The notes beneath the pieces are model-generated. The model did no database searches and was not told where the DNA came from. It saw only the letters and a list, made by a program, of their open reading frames with translations. This document shows, one piece after another, positions 42,554 through 51,545 of a stretch of 64,000 bases of DNA. Each line of letters starts with the position of its first letter. The first letter of the stretch is position 1. The stretch comes from RGIG995 sp045603745 (GTDB lineage: Bacteria > Bacillota > Clostridia > Oscillospirales > UBA644): positions 1 to 64,000 of the forward strand of contig JAZUMQ010000037.1 in assembly GCA_045603745.1 (NCBI GenBank), written 5' to 3'. The translations under genes were made by a program, and so were the position numbers.

Positions 42554-43732
42554 TTACATTGATGCAAGACATTCTTCGTCGATTTTTGAAGATTTTTCCA
42601 TCGGTTCCAACGTTTTTATGTAACACCGACGGCGTTTGTGCTGTTCCTTGTCAAACATCTCCCACTGGCTGAGAATTTTGGAATTCGTCTCCAACTGAGG
42701 GCCGGTTTCAATTTTACGGATTCCATTTTTCCGGTAAAGATCGTAGATGTGATTCAAGATCACCGCATTGACCCCTTTTCCCTGCAGATCGGGGCGCACT
42801 GCGATCAAAAACAGATCTGCCGCATCATTCTTGCTCATGGCCTGCAACACACCGACCCAACCGAAGGGAAACAACCGTCCGCGGCTCTTTTTAAAAGCAT
42901 CTGCCAAGGAAGGAGCAGAGATTCCGAAAGCAACTAATTCTCCTTGATCGTCTTCCACAAAACAAACGTAATCGGGAGAGATCATAGGAATGAATTTTTT
43001 TGCGTACCGCTGAATCTGTGCGTCAGACAGATCCACCGTTCCATAGAGATGGGCGTAGGCTTCGTTGACCAATTTGAAAACCTTTTGAATATAAGGTCCG
43101 TACTGTTTGCGACTGGTCAGTTTTACCACCCGATATTGGCCGTGACGGGTGACGTATTTCGCAACACGGCGAACCTTCTCGATCTGGGGAGAATCCTCTT
43201 CGGGAACGGTAATCATATATTCGATCCAGTCCACGTCTTTTTCATAGCCGAGACGTATCATATGATCGTTATAGTAAGGGTGGTTATAATAGGTGATGAA
43301 CATGTTGCGGCGGTCGAAACCTTCCACCAACATTCCTTCCCGATCCATATCGGTAAAGCCCAAAGGGCCCTGCACTTGAGCACACCCGCACGCACGCGCG
43401 TAATTTTCAACGGTAGCAAACAGTGCCTCGGACACTTCCGGATCGTCGATAAAATCCACCTGGGTAAACCGCATTCGGGACGTGTTCCATTTTTCGTTTG
43501 CCTTCCGGCTCAGGATTGCACCGATACGACCGACGATTTCTCCGTCCCGTAACGCGAGCCAACATTTGGCGTCACAGTATTCAAAAGCCGGATTTTCTTT
43601 TCGATTCCAATCCGAAAGATCGTCGGAAAGAAGGGGCGGCACGAATTGAGGAATTTCTCGATATAGTTGATTGGGAAAATCCACAAACCGTCGCAGATCC
43701 CGTTTGGTCGTTACTTCTTTTATCGTTACCAT
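42554..43732 (-). CDS. GNAT-fold N-acetyltransferase-like protein, unknown substrate
   Basis: 392 residues. An N-terminal part (about 1-75: FVDFPNQLYREIPQFVPPL) is typical of a large uncharacterised family, with a first GNAT-like half (about 55-150: GEIVGRIGAIL) and a C-terminal half (about 190-375) that holds the acetyl-CoA loop region LIAVRPDLQGKGVNAVILNH. The CoA motif is Q-G-K-G-V, close to Q/RxxGxG/A. Family members often appear as single conserved genes in gut Bacteroidota and Clostridia. The substrate is unknown. ATG 43732 follows GGGAGG. An operator-like palindrome lies upstream (43773-43787). Confidence 0.82.
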   Translation of the reverse strand: MVTIKEVTTKRDLRRFVDFPNQLYREIPQFVPPLLSDDLSDWNRKENPAFEYCDAKCWLALRDGEIVGRIGAILSRKANEKWNTSRMRFTQVDFIDDPEVSEALFATVENYARACGCAQVQGPLGFTDMDREGMLVEGFDRRNMFITYYNHPYYNDHMIRLGYEKDVDWIEYMITVPEEDSPQIEKVRRVAKYVTRHGQYRVVKLTSRKQYGPYIQKVFKLVNEAYAHLYGTVDLSDAQIQRYAKKFIPMISPDYVCFVEDDQGELVAFGISAPSLADAFKKSRGRLFPFGWVGVLQAMSKNDAADLFLIAVRPDLQGKGVNAVILNHIYDLYRKNGIRKIETGPQLETNSKILSQWEMFDKEQHKRRRCYIKTLEPMEKSSKIDEECLASM

Positions 43733-43772
43733 ACAGTTCCTCCCACATCTATGCTATGTGCATATACCAAAA

Positions 43773-43787
43773 AGTTTATCATAAACT
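43773..43787 (-). promoter_or_regulatory. Operator-like palindrome upstream of GNAT gene
   Basis: AGTTTATCATAAACT, a perfect 7-bp inverted repeat around one central base, 41 bp before the ATG. The promoter boxes nearby are poor (TATATG or TAGCAT without a good -35). The rest of 43788-43936 holds only A/T-rich sequence. Confidence 0.4.
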
Positions 43788-43936
43788 CCGCAACTCTTTT
43801 CGGCAAAAATGTAACTTTTCTCCGAACAGGTGACACTTTTCGGGGGAATAATAGAAAAAACAGCAAATTTTTTCCAAACAGATTGTCGCGGAAAAGTAAA
43901 ATTCTCGTAAGATTCTATTTCCGAAAAAAAAGGGAC

Positions 43937-43965
43937 TTGACAGAAATAAAATTTAGTGTTATTAT
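43937..43965 (+). promoter_or_regulatory. Promoter of the trkH-to-AKR operon
   Basis: TTGACA (43937-43942), 17 bp, TATTAT (43960-43965) with TGT before the -10, 36 nt before the trkH ATG. It may drive all twelve genes to 56658; no terminator is seen between them. Confidence 0.8.
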
Positions 43966-44001
43966 ATAGTAGTTAATTTTTGCCCAAGGGAGGGAAAAGC
44001 C

Positions 44002-45375
44002 ATGGCGAAACGGCTCGCTCCGATAGAGAAAAACCGCCGCAAAATAAACCTGTACCGGCTTTTGGTTTTCGGCTTTCTTCTCATCATTCTTGCAGGGGCG
44101 TTGTTGCTGATGCTTCCCATTGCCTCAGCAGACGGAAGCACGACTCCTTTTATCAATACGCTATTTACCGCAACCTCCGCCACCTGCATTACCGGATTGA
44201 TCGTTTACGACACCGCCACCCAGTGGTCCTTTTTCGGTCAGGCGGTGATTCTGTGTATGATTCAGATCGGTGGGCTGGGATTTATGACCCTGGGCTCGGC
44301 GCTGATTCTTTTGTTACGAGGGGATTCTTCCCTTTCCAACCGAAAACAGATCGCCGAATCATTGAATATGACCGACTACAAGACCGCCGCCAGAACCATG
44401 AAACACGTCCTCGGAGGAACCGCCGCCTTTGAAGGGGCGGGGGCACTGATTTTGTCCGCCCGGTTTATTCCGGAATACGGCTGGTTGAAAGGAATCTGGA
44501 AAGGGGTCTTCCTTTCGATCTCCGCCTTCTGTAACGCAGGCTTTGACCTGATGGGGGAAGATGCGCCCTTTTCCTCGCTGACCGCATACACCGACGACTT
44601 GGTGGTCAACCTGACGGTGATGGGGCTGATCGTCATCGGCGGATTGGGCTTCTTAGTGTGGGAAGACCTTTACACAAAACATCGCTGGAAAAATCTTACC
44701 CTGTTTTCCAAAACCGTTTTGATAGTCTCCGGCTCTCTGATTTTCGGCGGCGCCTTGCTGCTCTTTTTGTTTGAACACAACAACCCCGAAACCTTCGGCG
44801 CTTTATCGGGAAAAGAAAAAATTCTCGCTTCCCTCTTTCAATCGGTCTCTCCCCGCACTGCGGGAATGAATACCATTGATCTGACCGCCATGACCGAAGC
44901 AAGTCAGGTATTGACGGTGGTTTTAATGTTTATCGGCGCGTCTTCCAGCTCTACCGGAGGAGGTGTAAAGGTAACGACGATCGCCGTTTTGGGGGCGGCA
45001 CTGCATTCGGTTCTGACCGGACGAAAAGACGCCATTCTTCTTAAACGGCGGCTTTCTTCCGATTTGGTCTACCGCGCCTTTGCCCTGGTGTTCTTTCCCT
45101 TCGTCGCCGTTTTAATCTGTACCTTTGTCATCAACGGCATCGAACCCAACGTGGGATTTATCGAGGCGTTGTATGAATGTACTTCCGCCTTTGCAACGGT
45201 GGGACTTTCCCTTTCGGTCACCCCAACGCTCTCGGTAATTTCCAAAATTCTTTTGATTCTTCTGATGTTCTCCGGGCGGGTGGGAATGTTAACCATTTCT
45301 TACGCCCTTCTCACCGACCGCCGCAAGCGGCAAAACACCCTTCGCTATCCCGAAGGAAATATCCTCATCGGATAA
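44002..45375 (+). CDS. TrkH/KtrB-family potassium uptake channel subunit
   Basis: 457 residues with the four M1-P-M2 repeats of the superfamily. Selectivity-filter-like segments are visible: TSATCITGLIVYD, SAFCNAGFDLM, SPRTAGMNTIDL and TSAFATVGLSLS. The KtrB-like GGGVKVTTIAVL loop precedes the fourth repeat. It forms the membrane part of a K+ (possibly Na+-dependent) uptake system gated by the RCK protein encoded 12 nt downstream. ATG 44002 follows GGGAGGG. Confidence 0.94.
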   Translation: MAKRLAPIEKNRRKINLYRLLVFGFLLIILAGALLLMLPIASADGSTTPFINTLFTATSATCITGLIVYDTATQWSFFGQAVILCMIQIGGLGFMTLGSALILLLRGDSSLSNRKQIAESLNMTDYKTAARTMKHVLGGTAAFEGAGALILSARFIPEYGWLKGIWKGVFLSISAFCNAGFDLMGEDAPFSSLTAYTDDLVVNLTVMGLIVIGGLGFLVWEDLYTKHRWKNLTLFSKTVLIVSGSLIFGGALLLFLFEHNNPETFGALSGKEKILASLFQSVSPRTAGMNTIDLTAMTEASQVLTVVLMFIGASSSSTGGGVKVTTIAVLGAALHSVLTGRKDAILLKRRLSSDLVYRAFALVFFPFVAVLICTFVINGIEPNVGFIEALYECTSAFATVGLSLSVTPTLSVISKILLILLMFSGRVGMLTISYALLTDRRKRQNTLRYPEGNILIG

Positions 45376-45387
45376 GGAGTTACGATT

Positions 45388-46032
45388 ATGCATTCGTTTT
45401 TGATTATCGGTTTGAGTCAATTCGGCCGGGAAACCGCCCGGAAATTAGTACGGCTGGGGGAAGAAGTCCTTGCCGTAGACATCGACTTGGAAAAAGTTGA
45501 CCGCATCGCGGGAGAAGTGGACGCCCGACAGGGAGACTGTTTGGACGAAGAAGTTTTGCAGGCATTGGATATTCCGGACTACGACCACGTAATCATAGCG
45601 ATCTCCGAGGATATTCAGGCGAGTGCCTTGGTGACGACTTTGGTCAAAGAAATGGGCGCCAAGCACATCATTTGCCAATCCTACGATGAAAAGCATTCTC
45701 GGTTGCTTCGTCGCATCGGTGCGGATTATATCGTTTGCCCGGAAATGGATATGGGAGATCGGGTGGCGCGAAAATTTTCCGCGGATCTTCTGGATTTTAT
45801 TCCCCTCGGCGGAGATCAATCCATCGTGGAAGTGAATATTCCCGCCTCTTGGGTGGGAAAATCCCTGCGGGAATTAAACGTTCGGGTCAACTACGGTGTT
45901 AACGTCATTGGAATCCGAAAAGATGGGCTGGATTTTCTGGATACCAACCTGCAACCCGACCAACGGTTCTACGAAAACGATACGCTGATGGTCATCGGAA
46001 TGTCTGAAAATATTGCGAGGATGCTGAAATGA
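45388..46032 (+). CDS. TrkA/KtrA-type RCK regulatory subunit
   Basis: 214 residues. The RCK N-terminal Rossmann domain begins FLIIGLSQFGRETARKLVRLG and has the acidic strand end AVDIDLEKVD, followed by a TrkA-C domain (about 137-214: IPLGGDQSIVEVNIPASWVG). It binds NAD(H) or ADP/ATP and gates the TrkH/KtrB channel. The first glycine motif reads GLSQFG instead of GxGxxG. Its stop overlaps the next gene's ATG (ATGA), giving translational coupling to an RNA methyltransferase. Confidence 0.94.
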   Translation: MHSFLIIGLSQFGRETARKLVRLGEEVLAVDIDLEKVDRIAGEVDARQGDCLDEEVLQALDIPDYDHVIIAISEDIQASALVTTLVKEMGAKHIICQSYDEKHSRLLRRIGADYIVCPEMDMGDRVARKFSADLLDFIPLGGDQSIVEVNIPASWVGKSLRELNVRVNYGVNVIGIRKDGLDFLDTNLQPDQRFYENDTLMVIGMSENIARMLK

Positions 46033-46769
46033 TCTTCAAAGAGATCACCTCGGGAGCCAATCCCTATTTGAAAGAAATCGCAAAAATACGAAAAAACCCG
46101 ACCCGACAAACCTTTTTTATTGAGGGCACCCGATTTGTCGAAGAATTGCCTGTCGATTGTATTTTGGAAGTATTCACCGCCGACCGGGCAAAACACGAAT
46201 CCTTTCTTTTGTCCCTACCCGAAACGACCCCGGTCTATCTTCTCTCCCCACAAGCCATGGGGAAAATCTGCGCCGCCGTATCGGAACAGACCATCGCCTG
46301 CACCGTAACCAGAACAGAAACCAAACGCCCCGATAAAGTGGTGATTTTGGACGGAGTGCAAGATCCGGGCAACGTAGGAACCGTCATTCGCACCGCCTAC
46401 GCCTTCGGCTTTGGGGTGATTCTTTCCCCCGGGTGTGCGAACCCCTGGTCATCAAAAACCCTCATGTCTACCGCAGGAGCCTTCCGCACTTGCCATATCG
46501 AGCAATCGGACAATCTTTGTGAAACCCTATCGGAATTAAAATCCGATGGATTTTCGATTTTCGCAACGGCATTGGATCCCTCTGCCCTTCCTCCGGAAAA
46601 AATAACCTTCGGAGAAAAACGGGCAATCATTATCGGCAGCGAGGGCAAGGGAGTCTCTGACACCGTATTAAAAGCCGCGGATCAGACCGTTTATATCCCA
46701 ATGGAAAACCCTATCAATTCCCTGAACGCCGCTTCCGCCGCGTCAATTATGATCTATCTCTTGAAATAA
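46029..46769 (+). CDS. TrmH/SpoU-family RNA 2'-O-methyltransferase
   Basis: 246 residues. An N-terminal substrate-binding region (about 1-95, NPYLKEIAKIRKNPTRQTFFIEG) is followed by a SPOUT knot with the three motifs VILDGVQDPGNVGTVIRTA, IIGSEGKGVSD and IPMENPINSLNAASAASIM. It methylates ribose in rRNA or tRNA; the exact target cannot be read. It overlaps trkA by 4 nt and lies 22 nt before dprA. Confidence 0.93.
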   Translation: MIFKEITSGANPYLKEIAKIRKNPTRQTFFIEGTRFVEELPVDCILEVFTADRAKHESFLLSLPETTPVYLLSPQAMGKICAAVSEQTIACTVTRTETKRPDKVVILDGVQDPGNVGTVIRTAYAFGFGVILSPGCANPWSSKTLMSTAGAFRTCHIEQSDNLCETLSELKSDGFSIFATALDPSALPPEKITFGEKRAIIIGSEGKGVSDTVLKAADQTVYIPMENPINSLNAASAASIMIYLLK

Positions 46770-46791
46770 TACTCCCCGGAAAGGAGAGCCT

Positions 46792-47958
46792 ATGACCGAA
46801 AACGCCTTATATACCTTATGGCTTCTCCTTGCGGGAAAACAGGGCACGAAAAAGACCTACCGTCTCATTCAGGCAATGGAAGTAAAAGAGGCATATCACG
46901 CCACAAAGGCGGAACTGATTCCCCACTTGGGAGAAAAAGACGCCGGGGCGTTTCTGAACAAAGACCTGCGCCCTGCAAAAAAAGTTTTGGACGATTGCCG
47001 AGAAAAGGGGATCAACGTCGTCTGTTACCACGATCCGGATTATCCGGCCCCATTGCGGGAGATCGACGATCCCCCGCCGGCATTGTTTGTTCTCGGGAAA
47101 CTTCCCACCCCAAATAAACCCACCGTTGGCGTGGTGGGAACAAGGAAGTGCAGCCCCGAAGCCGCCGCTATGGCAGCCTCCTTTTCCTGCTCTCTGGCGT
47201 TATCCGGATTTCAGATTATCAGCGGCATGGCAAACGGCATCGACACCTACGCCCACAAAGGCTCTTTGATCAAAGGGAAGGCGTCCTTTGCCATTCTTGG
47301 GTGCGGCGTGGATATTCTTTATCCAAAATCCAACGAGACCCTTTACCGACTGTTGAAAGAGCACGGCGGTCTGATCTCGGAATATCTTCCGTCTACCCCG
47401 CCTCTGGCTTCTAATTTTCCCCGACGAAACCGCATCATCTCCGGTCTTTCTGACGGAGTTTTGGTGGTGGAATGTCCCATCAAAAGCGGTTCAATGAACA
47501 CCGCAAAGCACGCGGTGGAACAAAACCGGCTGTTGTTCGCCATTCCGGCGGCACCCTCCGATCGGATCAACACCGGGACCAATCAGCTCATTAAGCACGG
47601 CGCAGTTTTCTGTACCGAGCCCGATGATATATTTCACGAATTTCTTCCCCGTTACGGAGATCGGATCACCCCAACCACCGTTCGGTACATTCCGGCGCTG
47701 GAGGGAAAATCCACTCCGTCACACCTCGAAAAATCAAAGGAGATACCAAAACGGAAAGAGTCTACGGTAAAACCACCGCCCCTTTCCGAAGAAGAAACCT
47801 TGATTTATCGGGTATTCCCGGAAGATCAGGCGTTGTCCGCCGACGAGATCTGTCAGCGAACGAACCTGCCCTTCCATCGCGTCCTCCCACTCCTGCAGGC
47901 GCTGGAATTATCCGGCTGCATTGAATCTCTGCCGGGGTCTATGTTCCATCGAAAATAG
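46792..47958 (+). CDS. dprA: DNA processing protein DprA
   Basis: 388 residues. An N-terminal SAM-like helical part is followed by the Rossmann-like DprA domain (about 75-285) with GVVGTRKCSPEAAAMAASFS, SGMANGIDTYAHKGSL, LGCGVDILYP, FPRRNRIISGLSDGVLVVE and KSGSMNTAKHAVEQNR. A C-terminal winged helix (about 325-388) follows after a low-complexity linker. It loads RecA on incoming single-stranded DNA during transformation. It is adjacent to topA, the usual arrangement. Its presence suggests natural competence, but no com genes are in view. Confidence 0.95.
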   Translation: MTENALYTLWLLLAGKQGTKKTYRLIQAMEVKEAYHATKAELIPHLGEKDAGAFLNKDLRPAKKVLDDCREKGINVVCYHDPDYPAPLREIDDPPPALFVLGKLPTPNKPTVGVVGTRKCSPEAAAMAASFSCSLALSGFQIISGMANGIDTYAHKGSLIKGKASFAILGCGVDILYPKSNETLYRLLKEHGGLISEYLPSTPPLASNFPRRNRIISGLSDGVLVVECPIKSGSMNTAKHAVEQNRLLFAIPAAPSDRINTGTNQLIKHGAVFCTEPDDIFHEFLPRYGDRITPTTVRYIPALEGKSTPSHLEKSKEIPKRKESTVKPPPLSEEETLIYRVFPEDQALSADEICQRTNLPFHRVLPLLQALELSGCIESLPGSMFHRK

Positions 47959-47989
47959 CTGCAAAACAACCCAAAAAAGGAGAAACGTA

Positions 47990-50182
47990 ATGGCAACGAA
48001 AACCACCGCCAACGAAACCACCCGCAAAAAGACGGGGGCAACCAAAACGACCGCAAAAAAGACCGGGGCAAAAAAGGCAACCCGTCCGACGAAAAACCTT
48101 TTAATCGTAGAATCCCCTTCCAAAGCAAAAACCATTAAAAAATATTTGGGAAGCAAATACGAAGTCATGTCCTCCAAAGGGCATATTCGTGACCTTCCCT
48201 CGTCGCGCTTGGGCGTTGATATTGAAAACGGATTTACTCCCGAATATATCGTTCCCCGCAAAGACGGGAAAGCGGCTCTTTTGAAAGAACTGAAAGCCGC
48301 CGCAAAAAACAGCAAGACCGTCTATCTGGCAACCGACCCTGACCGGGAAGGGGAAGCCATCGCATGGCATCTTGCCCAGGTGTTGGAATTGGACGAAACT
48401 TCGGCGAACCGGGTCACTTTTAATGAAATTACCCGAAAAGCCGTCACAGAGGGAATGCAACACCCCCGAGCCATCGATCAAGATCTGGTAGCGTCTCAAC
48501 AAACCCGCCGGGTACTGGATCGGATCGTGGGATACAAATTATCCCCGTTCCTGTGGCATAAGGTGAAATACGGCCTATCCGCCGGGCGCGTACAGTCGGT
48601 AGCGACCCGCTGGGTTGTAGATCGGGAACGGGAGATCGAAGCCTTTATTCCTCAAGAATACTGGAATCTCGACGCTACCTTCCAAAATGGGAAAAAGGAA
48701 TATTCTGCCCGCTTCTTTGGGAATGACGAGGGCAAAATTTCCGTTACTTCCGCCGCGGAAAATGAAAAAATCCGGGCAGAGCTGGAAGGGAAAGACTATA
48801 CCGTCCGTTCGTTGAAAGAACAAGAAAAACAAAAGAACCCGCCCCCGCCCTTTACGACCTCTTCCCTGCAACAAGACGCTTCCGTTCATTTGAATATGCA
48901 CCCCCAAAAGACCATGTCCGTGGCACAGACTCTCTACGAAGGTATTGACGTGGTAGGACACGGCCCTGTGGGTTTGATCACCTATATGAGAACCGACTCT
49001 CTGAGAATCTCTGAGGAAGCCACAGCCTCGGCAAAGGAATATATTCTTGAGACCTACGGAGAAAAATATTATCCCAAAACGCCCAGAGTATTTAAGACCC
49101 GTCAAGGGGCTCAGGACGCCCATGAAGCCATTCGTCCCACGGACATCAATCTGACGCCCGACGTAGTAAAAGAAAGCCTTTCCCACGACCAATATCGATT
49201 ATATAAACTAATCTGGGAACGGTTTACCGCAAGCCAGATGGCTTCCGTCGTTCATCACGTCAGAAGCATTGAGATCGAAGCCGCCGGCTATCTGTTCCGG
49301 GCATCGGACACCAAAAAAGTATTTGACGGTTACAGCCGGCTGTACCGCTATTCCGACGAACAGGAAGAATCTTCCGCATTCCCCGACGTAAAAGAAGGGG
49401 ATCGGCTGGATTTCAAGGAATTGAAATCGGAACAAAAATTCACCCTTCCTCCCTCCCGCTATACCGAAGCGTCCCTGATCAAAACTTTGGAAGAAAACGG
49501 CATTGGAAGACCTTCCACCTTCGCTCCCATCGTGGGAACGATCATTGAACGGGATTACGTGGAACGGGAAGGCAAAGCCCTGAAACCCACCAACCTGGGC
49601 ATCGTCACCACCGATCTGATGATCGAAAACTTCAGCAACATCGTGGACTCCGCCTTTACCGCGGAAATGGAAAAGCAACTGGATAGCGTGGAAGAAGGCG
49701 AAAAGACCTTGGTAGAAGTCATGCAGAATTTCTACGGTGATTTTGCCGCCGCCTTGGAAAAAGCGGAAAGCAATACGGAACGCCGGAAAGTGGAAACCCC
49801 GGTAGAAGAAAGCGACGAGATCTGTGAACTGTGCGGACGGAAGATGGTTTATAAAGTCAGTCGGTTCGGTCGATTCCTGGCTTGTCCCGGATACCCCGAA
49901 TGTAAAAACACCAAGCCGGTTTACACCAAAGCCGCCGGAACCTGTCCGGTCTGCGGTGGAAACTTGGTCGTCCGCAAGACCCAAAAGGGCAAAACCTATT
50001 ATTCCTGCGAAAAGGGTGCTCAGTGCGGATTCCGCACCTGGGATATTCCTACAACGGAGACATGTCCTAAATGCGGGAAAACTTTGTTCCGCCATTTCGG
50101 AACCCTGAACTGCGTTACCGAGGGTTGCGGATACCAGACTCCTTACAAGAAAAATGATAAAACGGAGAACGAAAATAAATGA
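47990..50182 (+). CDS. topA: DNA topoisomerase I
   Basis: 730 residues. An unusual Lys/Thr/Ala-rich N-terminal tail (about 1-35, KKTG and KTTA repeats) precedes the Toprim domain (LLIVESPSKAKTIKKYLG). The topoisomerase core has the active-site tyrosine in LITYMRTDSLRISEEA, and the C-terminus carries three Cys4 zinc ribbons (CELCGRKMV, CPVCGGNLVVR, CPKCGKTLF). It relaxes negative supercoils. ATG 47990 has AAGGAG; an upstream in-frame codon overlapping dprA is rejected. The stop overlaps trmFO (ATGA). Confidence 0.96.
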   Translation: MATKTTANETTRKKTGATKTTAKKTGAKKATRPTKNLLIVESPSKAKTIKKYLGSKYEVMSSKGHIRDLPSSRLGVDIENGFTPEYIVPRKDGKAALLKELKAAAKNSKTVYLATDPDREGEAIAWHLAQVLELDETSANRVTFNEITRKAVTEGMQHPRAIDQDLVASQQTRRVLDRIVGYKLSPFLWHKVKYGLSAGRVQSVATRWVVDREREIEAFIPQEYWNLDATFQNGKKEYSARFFGNDEGKISVTSAAENEKIRAELEGKDYTVRSLKEQEKQKNPPPPFTTSSLQQDASVHLNMHPQKTMSVAQTLYEGIDVVGHGPVGLITYMRTDSLRISEEATASAKEYILETYGEKYYPKTPRVFKTRQGAQDAHEAIRPTDINLTPDVVKESLSHDQYRLYKLIWERFTASQMASVVHHVRSIEIEAAGYLFRASDTKKVFDGYSRLYRYSDEQEESSAFPDVKEGDRLDFKELKSEQKFTLPPSRYTEASLIKTLEENGIGRPSTFAPIVGTIIERDYVEREGKALKPTNLGIVTTDLMIENFSNIVDSAFTAEMEKQLDSVEEGEKTLVEVMQNFYGDFAAALEKAESNTERRKVETPVEESDEICELCGRKMVYKVSRFGRFLACPGYPECKNTKPVYTKAAGTCPVCGGNLVVRKTQKGKTYYSCEKGAQCGFRTWDIPTTETCPKCGKTLFRHFGTLNCVTEGCGYQTPYKKNDKTENENK

Positions 50183-51522
50183 ACCCTTCCGTGACCATCG
50201 TCGGAGCGGGGCTTGCGGGGTGTGAAGCGGCGTGGCAATGTGCCCAACGGGGGGCAAAGGTCACGTTATACGAGATGAAACCCCTGAAAAAGTCCCCCGC
50301 CCACCAATCGGATCTGTTTTGTGAACTGGTCTGCTCCAATTCGCTGCGAGCAGAAGGGTTGCAGAATGCCATCGGTCTTTTGAAAGAAGAACTTTTGAGA
50401 ATGGGTTCTCTTATCATGCAAGCCGCCGTTGCCACCCGAGTTCCTGCGGGGGGCGCTTTGGCAGTGGACCGGGAAGCCTTTGCCTCTTTCGTCACTGAAA
50501 AGATCCGGAATCACCCGAATATTACCGTGGTGGAACAGGAAATTTCCACCCTTGACTTTGACGAACCTACCGTCATTGCCGCCGGCCCTTTGGCATCGGA
50601 ACCTTTGGCGGAAGAGATCGTAAAACAATTCGGTGAAGGTCTTTCCTTTTTTGATGCGGCAGCCCCCATCGTCACCGCCGAGAGCATTGATATGTCGAAA
50701 GCCTATCTTGCTTCCCGGTACGACAAAGGCACCCCCGACTATATCAACTGCCCCATGGACGAGGAAGAATACGACGCCTTCTATCGGGCGCTGGTTTCCG
50801 CGGAAACGGCGCATCTTCACGGCTTTGAAAACGACAAAGTTTTTGAAGGGTGTATGCCGGTGGAAGTCATGGCGTCCCGAGGCTATGAAACGCTGTTGTT
50901 CGGCCCGCTGAAACCGGTAGGATTGATGAATCCCCACACCGGGAAATTACCGAAAGCGGTAGTTCAGTTGCGCAAAGACAACGCCGCCTCTTCCCTTTAC
51001 AACATCGTGGGCTTTCAAACCCATCTGACCTGGGGAGAACAACGCCGGGTCTTTGGCATGATTCCCGGATTGGAACAGGCGGAATTCGTTCGGTATGGGG
51101 TCATGCATCGCAACACCTTTTTGAATTCCCCCCATCTGCTCACCCCCACCTATCGGGTGCGGAATCGGGAAAACCTGTATTTCGCCGGTCAGATCACCGG
51201 AGTGGAGGGATACATCGAATCGGCATCTTCCGGCTTTGTGGCAGGATTGAACGCCGTTTTGGGCGATACGGTGGAATTTCCCCGAGAGACGGCCATCGGT
51301 GCTTTGGCTCATTACGTATCCGATCCGTCGGTGGTGGACTTCCAACCTATGAACGTTAATTTTGGTCTGCTTCCGTCTCTGGAGGGAAGAATCAAGAAAA
51401 AGGACCGAAAAGGGTTGTTGTCCGCCCGAGCATTGGAAACCCTCACCAAGTATTGCAATGAAAAAGAAATTCCCATCACCCTTCCCGCAGAATCAAAAGA
51501 AGAAACGGAGATCTGCGGATAA
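50179..51522 (+). CDS. trmFO: Methylenetetrahydrofolate-tRNA (uracil-5-)-methyltransferase TrmFO
   Basis: 447 residues. It has the FAD dinucleotide motif VTIVGAGLAGCEAAWQCA at the N-terminus, the GidA-related signature FCELVCSNSLRAEGLQNA, a CPMDEEEYDAFY segment and the C-terminal FAGQITGVEGYIESASSG. It makes ribothymidine-54 in tRNA using methylene-THF and FADH2. The topA-trmFO order is conserved in Firmicutes. It is coupled to topA by a 4-nt overlap. Confidence 0.96.
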   Translation: MNPSVTIVGAGLAGCEAAWQCAQRGAKVTLYEMKPLKKSPAHQSDLFCELVCSNSLRAEGLQNAIGLLKEELLRMGSLIMQAAVATRVPAGGALAVDREAFASFVTEKIRNHPNITVVEQEISTLDFDEPTVIAAGPLASEPLAEEIVKQFGEGLSFFDAAAPIVTAESIDMSKAYLASRYDKGTPDYINCPMDEEEYDAFYRALVSAETAHLHGFENDKVFEGCMPVEVMASRGYETLLFGPLKPVGLMNPHTGKLPKAVVQLRKDNAASSLYNIVGFQTHLTWGEQRRVFGMIPGLEQAEFVRYGVMHRNTFLNSPHLLTPTYRVRNRENLYFAGQITGVEGYIESASSGFVAGLNAVLGDTVEFPRETAIGALAHYVSDPSVVDFQPMNVNFGLLPSLEGRIKKKDRKGLLSARALETLTKYCNEKEIPITLPAESKEETEICG

Positions 51523-51545
51523 TTTCAGAGAGGAAGGTACACACT

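Noticed and set aside
42453..42626. N-terminal extension of the macro-domain frame
   Set aside because: It would run through the neighbour's perfect terminator hairpin; ATG 42452 has AGGAGG and starts the domain.
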